Below, in pieces: positions 24,794-34,895 of a DNA stretch of 64,000 nucleotides. Source of the DNA: UBA7672 sp044224605 (GTDB lineage: Bacteria > Pseudomonadota > Alphaproteobacteria > Caulobacterales > Hyphomonadaceae); NCBI GenBank assembly GCA_044224605.1, contig JBGAKC010000013.1:1-64000 (forward strand). Direction: 5' to 3'. Position numbers and translations under genes: made by a program. The notes beneath the pieces are model-generated. The model made no database searches and was not told where the DNA came from. It was given only the letters and a program-made list of their open reading frames with translations. Positions within the stretch are counted from its first letter, which is position 1. Each line of letters starts with the position of its first letter.

Positions 24794-26143
24794 CTATTCC
24801 AGCGCCGAATAGATCAGCGCGCGGATCTTGGCCTGGTCCTCAAGGCCGCCGGCAGGTATGAGCTGCGTCATGTAGACGACGGTCAGCCCTTGCGCCGGAT
24901 CGACCCAGTAGGTCGAGTGATAGGCGCCGCCCCAACCGAAATCGCCGACCGAACCGAGATTACCCATCAGGCTCGGGTCCTTGGTGATGCGGAAGCCGAG
25001 ACCGAAGCCCTGACCGGGCTGGTAGGCTGCGGTGACCAGCGTGTCGTGGCTCATCAGGTCGACGGATTTTCGCGAGAGATAGCGCTTGCCCTCGAACAGG
25101 CCTCCATCGAGCAGCATCTGCAGGAAGCGCGAATAGTCCCGCGCCGTCGACAGGAGGCCTGCGCCGCCGGCGAAGGCCTTGCACGGTCCGCCGAGATAGC
25201 TGCCCTGGCCGACATGCCCCGTGCCCTGCCAGCCGCCGGGCGATGGCGCGCGCTCGGATTTTCCGTCCCTGGCCGAATAGACGACCGCCAGACGATCAGC
25301 CTTCGCGGACGGCAGGCAGAAGGTCGTGTCCGTCATGCCGATCGGATCAATGATCCGTTCCTTCAGGAACACATCGAGCGACTTGCCCGACAGCTTCTCG
25401 ACCACAACGCCGAGAATGTCGGTGTTGTAGCCATAAACCCATTGCTCGCCCGGCTGCGCCGCCATCGGCAGCTTCGCCATCTTCGCGACGACGTCTGAGA
25501 CCGGCACGGTCTTGTCCGCAAAATACCAGCCATAGACCCCGGCATCCTTCCACGCCTTCTCTGCGGGACCCGTGCCGTACGAGATCCCCGCCGTGTGCGA
25601 GAGCAGGTCGCGAATAGTGATCGGCCGTTTGGCCGGCACGACGTCATAGCCGCTTTTCGCCTTCGGGTTCGCGACCGCCACCGTCGTCTTCGACCATTCC
25701 GGCAGGAACTTGCCAAGCGGATCGTCGAGCACCAGCTTGCCTTCCTCCATCAGCATCATGATGGCGGTCGACGTCAGCGCCTTGGTCTGCGAGGCGATGC
25801 GGAAGATCGTGTCCTCCTGCATCGGTGCGTTGGCTTCGCGGTCGCGCCAGCCATAGACGCCGTTGAACACCTCGCGCCCGTCCTGATGGATCTTGAGGAC
25901 GGCGCCTGCCAGTTTCCCGTCCGCCACATACTGCTTCATCACGCTGTCGAGCACGGCCAGCCGCGCCTGCGAAATGCCAGGCGGCGCATCGTCGACGATG
26001 GGGCCATGCTGCAGGGGCGGGTGATCCGGCGGCGGCGCCATCGGCATGGCCGCCATGGGCGTCGGCCTTGCGGTCTCCGTAACCGCCACCACGCAGCCCG
26101 AAAGCGCCAGCACGCCGATCCCGGCCAGCAACAGCTTCCGCAT
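24794..26143 (-). CDS. Serine hydrolase lipoprotein, beta-lactamase/esterase family
   Basis: A 449-residue protein with a lipoprotein signal (lipobox ALSGC) and an SxxK catalytic motif in RIASQTKALTSTAIMM. A YGYNTD triad equivalent to the YxN motif and a late GGAYHSTYWVDP, equivalent to the HxG/KTG region, are also present. This pattern is usual for class C-like esterases such as EstB and LovD relatives. The start at 26143 follows TTGGGAGGACTGC. It is transcribed away from the GMC oxidoreductase, with a 136-bp shared promoter region between them. Confidence 0.85.
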   Translation of the reverse strand: MRKLLLAGIGVLALSGCVVAVTETARPTPMAAMPMAPPPDHPPLQHGPIVDDAPPGISQARLAVLDSVMKQYVADGKLAGAVLKIHQDGREVFNGVYGWRDREANAPMQEDTIFRIASQTKALTSTAIMMLMEEGKLVLDDPLGKFLPEWSKTTVAVANPKAKSGYDVVPAKRPITIRDLLSHTAGISYGTGPAEKAWKDAGVYGWYFADKTVPVSDVVAKMAKLPMAAQPGEQWVYGYNTDILGVVVEKLSGKSLDVFLKERIIDPIGMTDTTFCLPSAKADRLAVVYSARDGKSERAPSPGGWQGTGHVGQGSYLGGPCKAFAGGAGLLSTARDYSRFLQMLLDGGLFEGKRYLSRKSVDLMSHDTLVTAAYQPGQGFGLGFRITKDPSLMGNLGSVGDFGWGGAYHSTYWVDPAQGLTVVYMTQLIPAGGLEDQAKIRALIYSALE

Positions 26144-26279
26144 GCAGTCCTCCCAAGTTTCCGTGCGGACGATGAGAACCCTCGAGAACGCGGTCAAGCC
26201 GTTTCCCCTGGTCAACAACCGGGGGAAGTGGGTTGATCCTTTACCATCCCTGATGAATGTGCGGCCCAGAGAGAGGGCC

Positions 26280-27896
26280 ATGGACGAGAGCTTCGATTAC
26301 ATCATCGTCGGCGCCGGCAGCGCGGGCTGCGTGCTGGCCAACCGTCTCTCGGCCGATCCGAAGACCCGCGTCCTGCTGCTGGAGGCCGGCGGCAGGGACG
26401 ACTGGATCTGGTTTCACATCCCCGTCGGCTACCTCTTCGCCATCGGCAATCCGCGCGCCGACTGGATGTTCGAGACAGATCCCGTCCCCGGCCTCAATGG
26501 CCGCTCGCTGAAATACCCCAGAGGAAAAGTCATTGGCGGATCATCCGCGATCAACGCGATGATCTACATGCGCGGTCAGGCGGCCGATTACGACAACTGG
26601 CGCCAGCAGGGTCTTGCGGGCTGGGGCTGGGACGACGTGAAGCCGTACTTCCTGAAACACGAAGACCACATGTCCGGCGGCGAGCATCACGGCACGGGTG
26701 GTGAATGGCGCGTCGAGCATCCGCGCATGCGCTGGCAGATCCTCGAAGCCTTCGCCGAAGCCGCCGACCAGGCCGGCATCCCGCATACCGCAGACTTCAA
26801 CACAGGCGACAATACCGGCGTCGGCTATTTCCAGGTGAACCAGAAGCAAGGCGTCCGCTGGTCGTCCGCGCGCGGCTTCCTCAAGCCGGTGCTGAAATCG
26901 CGCCCCAACCTCAAGCTTGTCACCGGCGCGTTCGTCGAGAACGTGGTGATGCACAACAATCGCGCCATCGGCGTCGCGTGGTTCCGCGAGACGCGCCACG
27001 ATGTGGAGCATCACGTTTCACGCGCGCCCAACATCATCCTCGCCGCCGGCGCTGTGCAGTCGCCCAAGATCCTCGAAATGTCAGGCATCGGGCAGGGCGA
27101 GCGTCTTATGGCGCTGGGCCTGCCTGTCGTCCACGATCTCCCCGGCGTCGGCGAGAACCTGCAAGACCATCTCCAGCTGCGCCCGATCTATGAAGTGCGC
27201 GGCGCGCCCACCATGAACGAGCAATACGCCAACTGGCTGCGCCGTCCCTTCATGGCCCTTGACTACGCCTTCCGCAGGCGCGGCCCGATGACGATGGCGC
27301 CGTCACAGATGGGCGCCTTCACGAAGTCGAACGACCGCCACGCCACATCCAACGTGCAGTTCCACGTGCAGCCGCTATCACTTCCGAAATTCGGCGAGCC
27401 GATGCACGACTTCCCGGCCATCACGATCAGTGTCTGCAATCTGCGCCCCGACAGCCGCGGCTCGATCCACGCGAAATCGCCCGATCCCGAGACAGCTCCG
27501 TCCATCCAGCCCAACTATCTCGCCACCGAGTCCGATCGTATCACCGCCATCGAATCCATCCGCCTCGTACGGAAGATCGTCAGCCAGCCCGCGCTCAAGC
27601 GTTACGAGCCGGAAGAATACCTCCCTGGCGCCAGCCTCCAGTCCGACGATGACCTGACCAAAGCCGCCGGCGACATCGGCACGACGATCTTCCATCCCGT
27701 CGGCACCGCGAAGATGGGCCTGGCCTCTGATCCTATGTCCGTGGTCGACGACCGCCTCCGCGTCCGAGGCGTTGAAGGCCTGCGCGTGATCGACGCATCG
27801 ATCATGCCTACCATCACCAGCGGCAACACCAACTCACCCACAATGATGATCGCGGAGAAGGGCGCCGCGATGCTGCTGGAAGAGGCAAAGCGCTAG
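26280..27896 (+). CDS. GMC-family FAD-dependent oxidoreductase (choline dehydrogenase-like)
   Basis: A 538-residue flavoenzyme. The N-terminal FAD fold is DYIIVGAGSAGCVLANRLS with an acidic end LLLEAGG. The GMC signature 1 is PRGKVIGGSSAINAMIYMRG, and signature 2 lies in AAGAVQSPKILEMSGIG. The C-terminal catalytic region has HPVGTAKMG and a final VIDASIMPTITSGNTNSP. Substrate is likely an alcohol; choline itself is not proven, as no betaine aldehyde dehydrogenase or transporter is adjacent. The start at 26280 gives the standard N-terminus. Confidence 0.92.
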   Translation: MDESFDYIIVGAGSAGCVLANRLSADPKTRVLLLEAGGRDDWIWFHIPVGYLFAIGNPRADWMFETDPVPGLNGRSLKYPRGKVIGGSSAINAMIYMRGQAADYDNWRQQGLAGWGWDDVKPYFLKHEDHMSGGEHHGTGGEWRVEHPRMRWQILEAFAEAADQAGIPHTADFNTGDNTGVGYFQVNQKQGVRWSSARGFLKPVLKSRPNLKLVTGAFVENVVMHNNRAIGVAWFRETRHDVEHHVSRAPNIILAAGAVQSPKILEMSGIGQGERLMALGLPVVHDLPGVGENLQDHLQLRPIYEVRGAPTMNEQYANWLRRPFMALDYAFRRRGPMTMAPSQMGAFTKSNDRHATSNVQFHVQPLSLPKFGEPMHDFPAITISVCNLRPDSRGSIHAKSPDPETAPSIQPNYLATESDRITAIESIRLVRKIVSQPALKRYEPEEYLPGASLQSDDDLTKAAGDIGTTIFHPVGTAKMGLASDPMSVVDDRLRVRGVEGLRVIDASIMPTITSGNTNSPTMMIAEKGAAMLLEEAKR

Positions 27897-28003
27897 GCAA
27901 ACGCGCTTAACACCCTGAAACCATACACTTTCTGTGCCGGAAGCTTGCTCCACTGGCCCCCCGGCGCTATCTCCCCGCATCGAATCCCGGAGCCTCTCCC
28001 CTC

Positions 28004-28954
28004 ATGGCCACCACCTACCTCGAATTCGAAAAGCCCTTCGCCGATCTCGAAAAGAAGATCGCGGAGCTCGAAGCCACTGGCGGCGCGACCGTCGAGGAGG
28101 AAGTCGGCAAGTTGCGCGAGAAGGCCGAGAAACAGCTCGAGCACATCTACACGCACCTCAACGCCTGGCAGAAGACGCAGGTCGCGCGCCATCCCGAGCG
28201 CCCGCATTTCCTCGACTATGTCGAGCACCTGTTCGAGGAGTTCGTCGAACTCGCCGGCGACCGGAAGTTCATGAACGACGACGCCATCCTCGGCGGCCTC
28301 GCGCGCTTCCGTGGCAAGCCGGTGGTTGTGATAGGCCATGAGAAGGGCCGCGACACGCAGACCCGCCTCAAGCACAATTTCGGGATGGGCAAGCCGGAAG
28401 GCTACCGCAAGGCGGTGCGCCTCATCGAACTCGCGGGGCGCTTCAACCTGCCGGTCATCGCGCTGGTCGACACTTCGGGCGCCTTCCCGGGCAAGGGCGG
28501 GGAGGAACGTGGCCAGGCCGAAGCGCTCGCCCGCGCCATCGAAGCCTGCCTCACGCTCGACACGCCGATGATCTCCGTGATTGTGGGCGAGGGCGGTTCT
28601 GGCGGCGCTGTGGCGCTCGCGTCCGGGAACAAGGTGCTCATGATGGAGCATGCAGTCTATTCGGTGATCTCGCCGGAAGGCGCCGCCTCGATCCTCTTCC
28701 GTGATTCCAAGCGCGCGAAGGATACCGCCGAGGCGATGAAGATTACGGCGCAGGATCTCTCGAAATTCCGCATCGTCGACGCCATCGTGCCTGAGCCCAT
28801 GGGCGGCGCGCATCGCGATCCGAAAGAGGCGATGGAAAAGGTCGGCGATGCGATTGAGGAAGCGCTGTCCACGCTGCAGGGGATGACGCCGGACGACCTG
28901 CGCGCCCAGCGCAAGGAACGCTTCTACGCCATCGGCCGCGAGGGGCTTGCATGA
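28004..28954 (+). CDS. accA: Acetyl-CoA carboxylase carboxyltransferase subunit alpha
   Basis: A 316-residue alpha subunit of the carboxyltransferase that makes malonyl-CoA for fatty acid synthesis. It contains the conserved FGMGKPEGYRKAVRLIELA, VDTSGAFPGKGGEERGQAEA and VVGEGGSGGAVAL blocks. The length is standard. The stop overlaps the next gene by four bases (ATGA). accD is not nearby, as is common in alphaproteobacteria. Confidence 0.97.
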   Translation: MATTYLEFEKPFADLEKKIAELEATGGATVEEEVGKLREKAEKQLEHIYTHLNAWQKTQVARHPERPHFLDYVEHLFEEFVELAGDRKFMNDDAILGGLARFRGKPVVVIGHEKGRDTQTRLKHNFGMGKPEGYRKAVRLIELAGRFNLPVIALVDTSGAFPGKGGEERGQAEALARAIEACLTLDTPMISVIVGEGGSGGAVALASGNKVLMMEHAVYSVISPEGAASILFRDSKRAKDTAEAMKITAQDLSKFRIVDAIVPEPMGGAHRDPKEAMEKVGDAIEEALSTLQGMTPDDLRAQRKERFYAIGREGLA

Positions 28955-29313
28955 CGAAGCGTCTGGATGCGGCGGAGGCGGAAGCCCGCAAGGCGGTCGA
29001 TGAGTGGATCGCAGCGGGCAATGCCTGCGCCGCCTATCCCGGCGCCTCGGCCCTGCAGATGTTCGACGTTGACCAGCGGATGTTCGCGCGCATTGCAGGG
29101 GCCTATGAAGTCGAAACGTCGACCGTCGCCGCTTTGTGGTCGGCCTGTGGCCTAGCCTGCGCGCGTGGCTCGCTCGACGCCAGTTTCGGTTTCTCGACAT
29201 GGATGATGCCGTGGGCCTCGCTCGACGTCCGCGCCCTCATGCTCCAGCGCATGACCGAGCGCTTCGGCGAGGCCGCGATCACGGCGTTCCGAGCAAGGTC
29301 GAAGCTGAGCTAG
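28951..29313 (+). CDS. Conserved-looking hypothetical protein coupled to accA
   Basis: A 120-residue, mostly helical soluble protein with no signal or membrane segment and several cysteines (NACAAYP, SACGLACARG). It starts inside the accA stop codon, so translation is coupled. I do not recognise the family. Coupling suggests an accessory role linked to accA or merely shared transcription. Confidence 0.65.
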   Translation: MTKRLDAAEAEARKAVDEWIAAGNACAAYPGASALQMFDVDQRMFARIAGAYEVETSTVAALWSACGLACARGSLDASFGFSTWMMPWASLDVRALMLQRMTERFGEAAITAFRARSKLS

Positions 29314-29499
29314 CTCGACCCAGATTGACTCAGGGCGCAAAGCGGATCAGAAGCTCGACCGCTTCCTTTGGAGTTGCGCCATGGGCGTTACCGTCACCTC
29401 CGCGCCGGGAACCTGCCCGGCTTACTGATCAGGCGACACGCGGTTGCGGTCGCCGGTCTTCGCGACACACCCCAAAAAGCCTTTCGGAAGCTCTTTTCC

Positions 29500-30810
29500 A
29501 TGTTCGAATTTCTCAGGCGTTCCTCGCCCCTGTGGCGCCACGCCAATTTCAACCGGCTCTGGGCCGCCCAGATCCTCTCGGCCTTCGGTAGCCGCATCAC
29601 GCGGACGGCCATTCCCATCATCGCGGTGGGCGTGCTCGTCGTCTCCCCATGGGAGGCGGCGGTTCTGTCGGCGTTGAGCTATGCGCCCTACGTCCTCGCC
29701 GGACTGTTCGGCGGCGGTTTCGTCGAGCGAGCCAACAAGACGCGCCTGATGGTGAGGATGGACCTCGCCCGATTTCTCGTCGTCATCGCAACGCCGGTCG
29801 CGTGGTATTGCAACCTGCTCAGCTTCCCGCTGCTGTGCCTGCTCGCTTCGGCGGCAGGGGCGGCGAGCGCGCTGTTCCAGAACGCAGACACGGCGATCCT
29901 TCCCCGCCTTGTCGGCAAGGATCATCTTGTCGAGGCAAACTCGCGCCTGCAGGCTACGGAATCCATCGCAGAACTGACAGGACCCGGCGCTGCGGGCATT
30001 CTCATCGATCTCCTCACTGCGCCTGTCGCGATGATCGTCGATGCGCTCACTTTCCTCTGGTCGGCCTTCTGGCTCTGGCGGATTCCGAAGCAGGATGCGC
30101 AGGCGACGGAAGATGCGAAGGCCGAGATCGTGGGCCAGCCTTCGGTCTGGAAGGTGCTGCGTGATGACATTGTGGTGGGCTTCCGCGCCATCGCGAACTG
30201 CCCGCCCCTGCGCGCCATCATCACGGCGACAGCCTTCTGGTATATTTCGGCCGGCTTCTTCTTCGCCACGCTGATGGTGTTCATGCTGCGCGTGCTGGAG
30301 CTCAACCCGGCCGTGATCGGCATCGTCATATCGGTCGGCGGCGCCAGCGCCTTGCTCGGCTCGCTCTCAGCGCGTCCGCTGGCGAAGCTGATCGGCTATG
30401 GTCCCGCTCTGGTGACGGGGTTCTGCATCAGCGTGCTCGGTCTCCTGATGCTAATACCTGCGGCGGCGTTCAAGGCGTGGGCGATCCCGTTCCTGGTGGC
30501 GCAGCAATTCCTCGGCGACTTCGGGATCATGATGTTCACGATCCTTGCAGTCAGCCTTCAGCAGAAGCTGCTGCCCGAGGCGGAGCTGGCCCGCGCCAAC
30601 GGGTTCAACCAGGTGGTCAACGGGTTCGGCATGACGGTGTCGATCCTGATCGCTGGCGGCGTCGCCGAAACGATCGGCGTCGCCAACACGGTGATGCTGG
30701 GCGCAGGCATTGGCGTCATCGGCATCGGTCCGCTGATGACGCCCCACCTGTTCGGCATTCGCAAGGAGCCGGCAGGGCGTGACGAGGCGGTTGTTCAGGC
30801 AGCAGGCTGA
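29500..30810 (+). CDS. Major facilitator superfamily transporter
   Basis: A 436-residue membrane protein with about twelve helices and a central cytoplasmic loop (residues about 195-220). The N-terminal LWRHANFNRLWAAQILSAFG and the loop between helices 2 and 3 (GGFVERANKTRLMVRMD) resemble MFS exporters of the enterobactin/macrolide type. Substrate is unknown. The start at 29500 is preceded by a weak ribosome site. The 186-bp gap before it (29314-29499) shows no gene, RNA or clear repeat. Confidence 0.82.
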   Translation: MFEFLRRSSPLWRHANFNRLWAAQILSAFGSRITRTAIPIIAVGVLVVSPWEAAVLSALSYAPYVLAGLFGGGFVERANKTRLMVRMDLARFLVVIATPVAWYCNLLSFPLLCLLASAAGAASALFQNADTAILPRLVGKDHLVEANSRLQATESIAELTGPGAAGILIDLLTAPVAMIVDALTFLWSAFWLWRIPKQDAQATEDAKAEIVGQPSVWKVLRDDIVVGFRAIANCPPLRAIITATAFWYISAGFFFATLMVFMLRVLELNPAVIGIVISVGGASALLGSLSARPLAKLIGYGPALVTGFCISVLGLLMLIPAAAFKAWAIPFLVAQQFLGDFGIMMFTILAVSLQQKLLPEAELARANGFNQVVNGFGMTVSILIAGGVAETIGVANTVMLGAGIGVIGIGPLMTPHLFGIRKEPAGRDEAVVQAAG

Positions 30811-30869
30811 CAAGCAATCAGCCCGGACAGTGAGGTCAGGACTGGTCCATTTTCGTCTGGCTTTGCGAC

Positions 30870-33593
30870 CTATGCGCTCGCGGCCGTCACATCGCCATGG
30901 CAGTTCTTGTAACGCTTGCCCGAGCCGCAGGGGCAGGGCGCATTGCGCGGCGTCGCGGCCCATGCGGCGGGCACAGAGCCGGACGGCGGCGACTGCGCCT
31001 GTTGCTGCGGAGCGGCCTGGGCCGGCGCGGCCTGCGGACGCGCCGCGATCTGTTGCGGCGCAGGCTGGCGGGCATTGCCCGCGTCGGCGCCCGGCGGTTG
31101 TTCCTGCACGAACTGGCCGCGCATCAGCACGCGGGTGACGCCTGCGCGCAGGTCGCTCAGCAGGCGTTCGAACAGCGTAAATGCTTCGTTCTTGAATTCG
31201 TTCAGCGGGTCGCGCTGCGCGTAGCCGCGCAGGTGGATGACCGAACGCAGCTGGTCGAGATGCCAGAGGTGTTCGCGCCAGCGCGTGTCGACTTCCTGCA
31301 GTAGCACCTGCTTCTCGAGCCAGCGCATCCGCTCCTCGCCGACCGCGGCGGACTTCATCGTGTAGAACTCGTCGGTCGCGGCGATCAGTTTGTTGGCGAC
31401 CTCCTGCGTCGCGGCGCCTTCCTCGTGCGCCCAGTCGCGCACAGGGGCGGCGATGCCGAGCACGTCCGCAACTTCTTCCTCGAGGTCGCCGAGGTTCCAC
31501 TGCTCGACGTAAGCCTTCTCCGGCATGTGGCGCAGGCACATGTCGTTGATCAGCTGGTGGCGCATTTCCTTGACCACGTCGGTGACACTGGAGGCGCGCA
31601 TGAACTCGATGCGCTGCTCGAAGATCGCCTTGCGCTGGTCGTTGGTGACGTCGTCGAACTTGAGGAGGTTCTTGCGGATCTCGAAGTTGCGCTGCTCCAC
31701 GCGCTTCTGCGAGGTCTCGAGCGCCTTGTTCATCCACTTGTGGGTGATGGCCTCGTCTTCCTTGATGCCGAGGCCGCGCATGATGGCGTCGAGACGTTCG
31801 GCAGCGAAGATGCGCAGCAGGTCGTCCTCGAGGCAGATGTAGAATTTCGAGCGGCCCGGGTCGCCCTGACGGCCGGTACGGCCACGCAGCTGGTTATCGA
31901 TGCGGCGGCTCTCGTGGCGCTCGGTTGCCAGAACATAGAGACCGCCGGCGGCCAGCGCTTCGGCCTTCTTGGCGGCGACATCCGCTTCGATCTTCGCGCG
32001 CAGCGAAGCGGTTTCTTCTTCCGTCAGGTCGCGGCCGAGTTCCTTGGCCTTCTCGGCGCCTTCGTCAGCAACGCGCATCTCGACGTTGCCGCCGAGCTGG
32101 ATGTCAGTGCCGCGGCCGGCCATATTCGTGGCGACCGTCACAGCGCCCGGCACGCCGGCCTGGGCGACGATATGGGCTTCCTGCTCGTGGTGGCGGGCAT
32201 TCAGCACCTTGTGCGGAATGCGCTCTGCCGACAGCAGATTGGAGACGATTTCGGATTTCTCGATCGACACCGTGCCGACCAGCACCGGCTGCTTGCGGCG
32301 CACGCAGTCGCGGATGTCGGCGATCACCGCCTTGTATTTCTCTTTCGCTGTCCGGTAGACGACATCGTCCTCGTCGATCCGCTTGACCGGTTTGTTGGTC
32401 GGGATCTCGGTGACTTCCAGCTTGTAGATGTCCTGGAATTCCTGCGCCTCGGTCGAGGCAGTGCCGGTCATGCCGGCGAGCTTGTCGTACAGGCGGAAGT
32501 AGTTCTGGAAGGTGATCGAGGCCAGCGTCTGGTTCTCGGGCTGGATTTTCGTCTTCTCCTTCGCCTCGATCGCCTGGTGGAGACCTTCGGAGAGGCGGCG
32601 GCCCTGCATCATGCGGCCGGTGAATTCGTCGATCAGGACAACCTCGCCATTCTTGACGATGTAGTCCTTGTCCTTCTGGAACAGCTTGTGGGCGCGCAGC
32701 GCCTGGTTGGCGTGATGGACGAGCGTTATGTTCGCCGGCTCGTAGAGCGAGCCCTGCAGGATGCCGGCCTGCACCATCAGCTCTTCGATCTTCTCGTTGC
32801 CGCTCTCGGAGTAGACGACCGAGCGCTGCTTCTCGTCGAGCGTGTAGTCCTCGGTATTGAGCAGCGGGATGATGGCGTCGATCGCCTGGTAGAGTTCCGA
32901 GCGGTCATCCGTCGGACCGGAGATGATGAGCGGCGTACGGCTCTCGTCGACCAGAATGGAGTCGACCTCGTCGACGATCGCGTAGCGATGGCCGCGCTGA
33001 ACCATGTCGGCCAGCGAGTATTTCATGTTGTCGCGGAGATAGTCGAAGCCGAATTCGTTGTTGGTGCCGTAGGTGACATCGCAGGCGTAGGAAGCACGGC
33101 GCTGCGCATCGTCGAGGCCGTGGATGATCTTGCCGACCGAAAGGCCGAGGAAGCGGTAGACTTGGCCCATCCAGTCCGCGTCGCGGCTGGCGAGATAGTC
33201 GTTGACGGTGATGACATGGACGCCCCGGCCCTCGAGCGCGTTGAGGTAGACCGGCGCGGTGGCGACCAGGGTCTTGCCTTCGCCGGTGCGCATCTCGGAG
33301 ATACCGCCCTTGTGGAGAACCATGCCGCCGATCAGCTGGACGTCGAAATGACGCAGGCCCAGCGTGCGCTTGGCCGCCTCGCGGACAGTCGCAAAGGCTT
33401 CCGGAAGGATGTCATCCAGCTTGGCGCCGTTGGCGACCTGCTGGCGGAAGTCGCGGGTGCGCTGTTTCAGCGCGTCATCCGACAGGGCTTCGGTCACGGG
33501 CTCGAGCGCGTTGATGCGCTGGACGATGGACCTGTAGGGCCTGACCTTTCGTTCGTTGACCGAACCGAAAAGTTTTGTGGCGATTCCGAGCAT
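30870..33593 (-). CDS. secA: Protein translocase ATPase SecA
   Basis: A 907-residue motor of the Sec export pathway. Walker A is in EMRTGEGKTLVATAP, Walker B DEVD is in AIVDEVDSILVDESRTP, and the cross-linking region follows. The C-terminal zinc-binding tail is NAPCPCGSGKRYKNCHGD, which contacts SecB. A Pro/Gln/Ala-rich linker (about residues 850-885) precedes the tail. It is divergent from a parvulin gene that is part of the same export theme. Confidence 0.98.
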   Translation of the reverse strand: MLGIATKLFGSVNERKVRPYRSIVQRINALEPVTEALSDDALKQRTRDFRQQVANGAKLDDILPEAFATVREAAKRTLGLRHFDVQLIGGMVLHKGGISEMRTGEGKTLVATAPVYLNALEGRGVHVITVNDYLASRDADWMGQVYRFLGLSVGKIIHGLDDAQRRASYACDVTYGTNNEFGFDYLRDNMKYSLADMVQRGHRYAIVDEVDSILVDESRTPLIISGPTDDRSELYQAIDAIIPLLNTEDYTLDEKQRSVVYSESGNEKIEELMVQAGILQGSLYEPANITLVHHANQALRAHKLFQKDKDYIVKNGEVVLIDEFTGRMMQGRRLSEGLHQAIEAKEKTKIQPENQTLASITFQNYFRLYDKLAGMTGTASTEAQEFQDIYKLEVTEIPTNKPVKRIDEDDVVYRTAKEKYKAVIADIRDCVRRKQPVLVGTVSIEKSEIVSNLLSAERIPHKVLNARHHEQEAHIVAQAGVPGAVTVATNMAGRGTDIQLGGNVEMRVADEGAEKAKELGRDLTEEETASLRAKIEADVAAKKAEALAAGGLYVLATERHESRRIDNQLRGRTGRQGDPGRSKFYICLEDDLLRIFAAERLDAIMRGLGIKEDEAITHKWMNKALETSQKRVEQRNFEIRKNLLKFDDVTNDQRKAIFEQRIEFMRASSVTDVVKEMRHQLINDMCLRHMPEKAYVEQWNLGDLEEEVADVLGIAAPVRDWAHEEGAATQEVANKLIAATDEFYTMKSAAVGEERMRWLEKQVLLQEVDTRWREHLWHLDQLRSVIHLRGYAQRDPLNEFKNEAFTLFERLLSDLRAGVTRVLMRGQFVQEQPPGADAGNARQPAPQQIAARPQAAPAQAAPQQQAQSPPSGSVPAAWAATPRNAPCPCGSGKRYKNCHGDVTAASA

Positions 33594-33826
33594 TGCGATA
33601 TTCCGCTGCCAGCCTTCCGCGACGGTCGCGGGACCCCTCGATATATAGTGTATCCGGGGGAAATATCCGGCCGCGGCTACGACCGTGCAAAACCCCGGAA
33701 CTCCCTTGCGGAACTCCCTCGACTTGCACGTGGGCGAGACGTAAGGACCAGCTTTCCCAGTGTCAATCTTGGTGCTGGATGCCCTGACTGCCTGAAGACA
33801 GCTTTAACAGCTTGAGGAGCCCGGGG

Positions 33827-34882
33827 ATGGCTTTTGGGACACGCCTGACAGGCCTTTCGGCAGCCGTCCTGGCTGCCTGCTTCGCTCTTTCGGGCTGCGG
33901 GGGTGAAGCCTCGCCGCCGCCCGAAGAGGAGGCAGCCGCCCCTTCGGCCGAGGCGGCAACGGTTAACGGCCAGACGATCTATGTCTCGGACGTCGAGCTG
34001 GAGGCCCGCCTGAAGGGTGCGATCCGGCAGGGCGAGACGCTGGAAGTGGACAGCGTCGAGTTCAACGAGATCCTCGACAAGCTGATCGACTGGAAGCTCC
34101 TGGCCATGGAGGCCATCGGCAAGGGTCTCGACGAGGAGCCGGAAGCGCGCCACCGGCTCGCAACCGCCCGCGACGACGTGCTCGGCAACATCCTGCTCGA
34201 ACATATTGCCGAAGAGAAGGTGGACGAGGCAGCCATCCTCAAGATGTACCAGACGCAGGTCGAGCTGATGAAACCCCAGCTCGACGATGAGGCGCATGTC
34301 CGCCATATCCTCGCGCCGACCAAGGAGGCGATCGACAAGATCGCAGCCGAGCTGAAGGCCGGCGCCGAGTTCACCGTGCTGGCCGCGCGCCGCTCGACCG
34401 ACGAGGCCACCCGCATGGACGGCGGCGACCTCGGCTACATGACAGCTGACGACGCCACCCCCGAATTCGCCAAGGTGATCCGCTCGACGCCGAATGGGGG
34501 TGTATCAAAACCGTTCGAGGATCAAATGGGCTGGCACATCGTGAAGATCGACGATGTGCGCAAGGAACAGCCGCCGTCCATCGAGGAACTCCGCGAGCCC
34601 ATCGTCCAGTTCCTCCGCCGCACCCAGTTGCAGGAAGTGCTGAAGGACCTGCGCGCCAAGGCGGAGATCATCAAGAAGACCTCGCCGCGTAATTCACGGT
34701 TGGACGAACCGCAGGAACCCGCGCGCGCAGCGCCTGCGCCAGCCGCTCCGGTCCTGACGCCTGAGCCGGCCCCCGCGCAGGCGCCTCCGGCTGAAACGCC
34801 GAAGCCCGCCGCGCCGGTCGCGACGCCGGCGACGTCAGCCCCCGCAACTCCCGCGCCGGCCAAGCCGGCGCCCAATCCGTAG
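33827..34882 (+). CDS. Peptidyl-prolyl cis-trans isomerase, parvulin (PpiC/PrsA-like) lipoprotein
   Basis: A 351-residue protein with a lipoprotein signal (lipobox ALSGC), an N-terminal SurA-like helical region, a PpiC domain (HVRHILAPTKEAIDKIA, GGDLGYM, GWHIVKIDD), and a disordered C-terminal tail of about 60 residues rich in Pro and Ala. It should assist folding of proteins exported by Sec. The start at 33827 has TTGAGGAGCCCGGGG before it. It is divergent from secA and is followed 13 bases later by argJ, an arrangement seen across Caulobacterales. Confidence 0.88.
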   Translation: MAFGTRLTGLSAAVLAACFALSGCGGEASPPPEEEAAAPSAEAATVNGQTIYVSDVELEARLKGAIRQGETLEVDSVEFNEILDKLIDWKLLAMEAIGKGLDEEPEARHRLATARDDVLGNILLEHIAEEKVDEAAILKMYQTQVELMKPQLDDEAHVRHILAPTKEAIDKIAAELKAGAEFTVLAARRSTDEATRMDGGDLGYMTADDATPEFAKVIRSTPNGGVSKPFEDQMGWHIVKIDDVRKEQPPSIEELREPIVQFLRRTQLQEVLKDLRAKAEIIKKTSPRNSRLDEPQEPARAAPAPAAPVLTPEPAPAQAPPAETPKPAAPVATPATSAPATPAPAKPAPNP

Positions 34883-34895
34883 GAAGTCGCCCGCC

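Noticed and set aside
29314..29499. Possible tRNA or small RNA in the gap before the MFS gene
   Set aside because: No cloverleaf, T-loop or promoter/terminator pair could be recognised.
31425..33815. A 796-codon plus-strand frame opposite secA
   Set aside because: Shadow of secA; the secA strand has all expected motifs.
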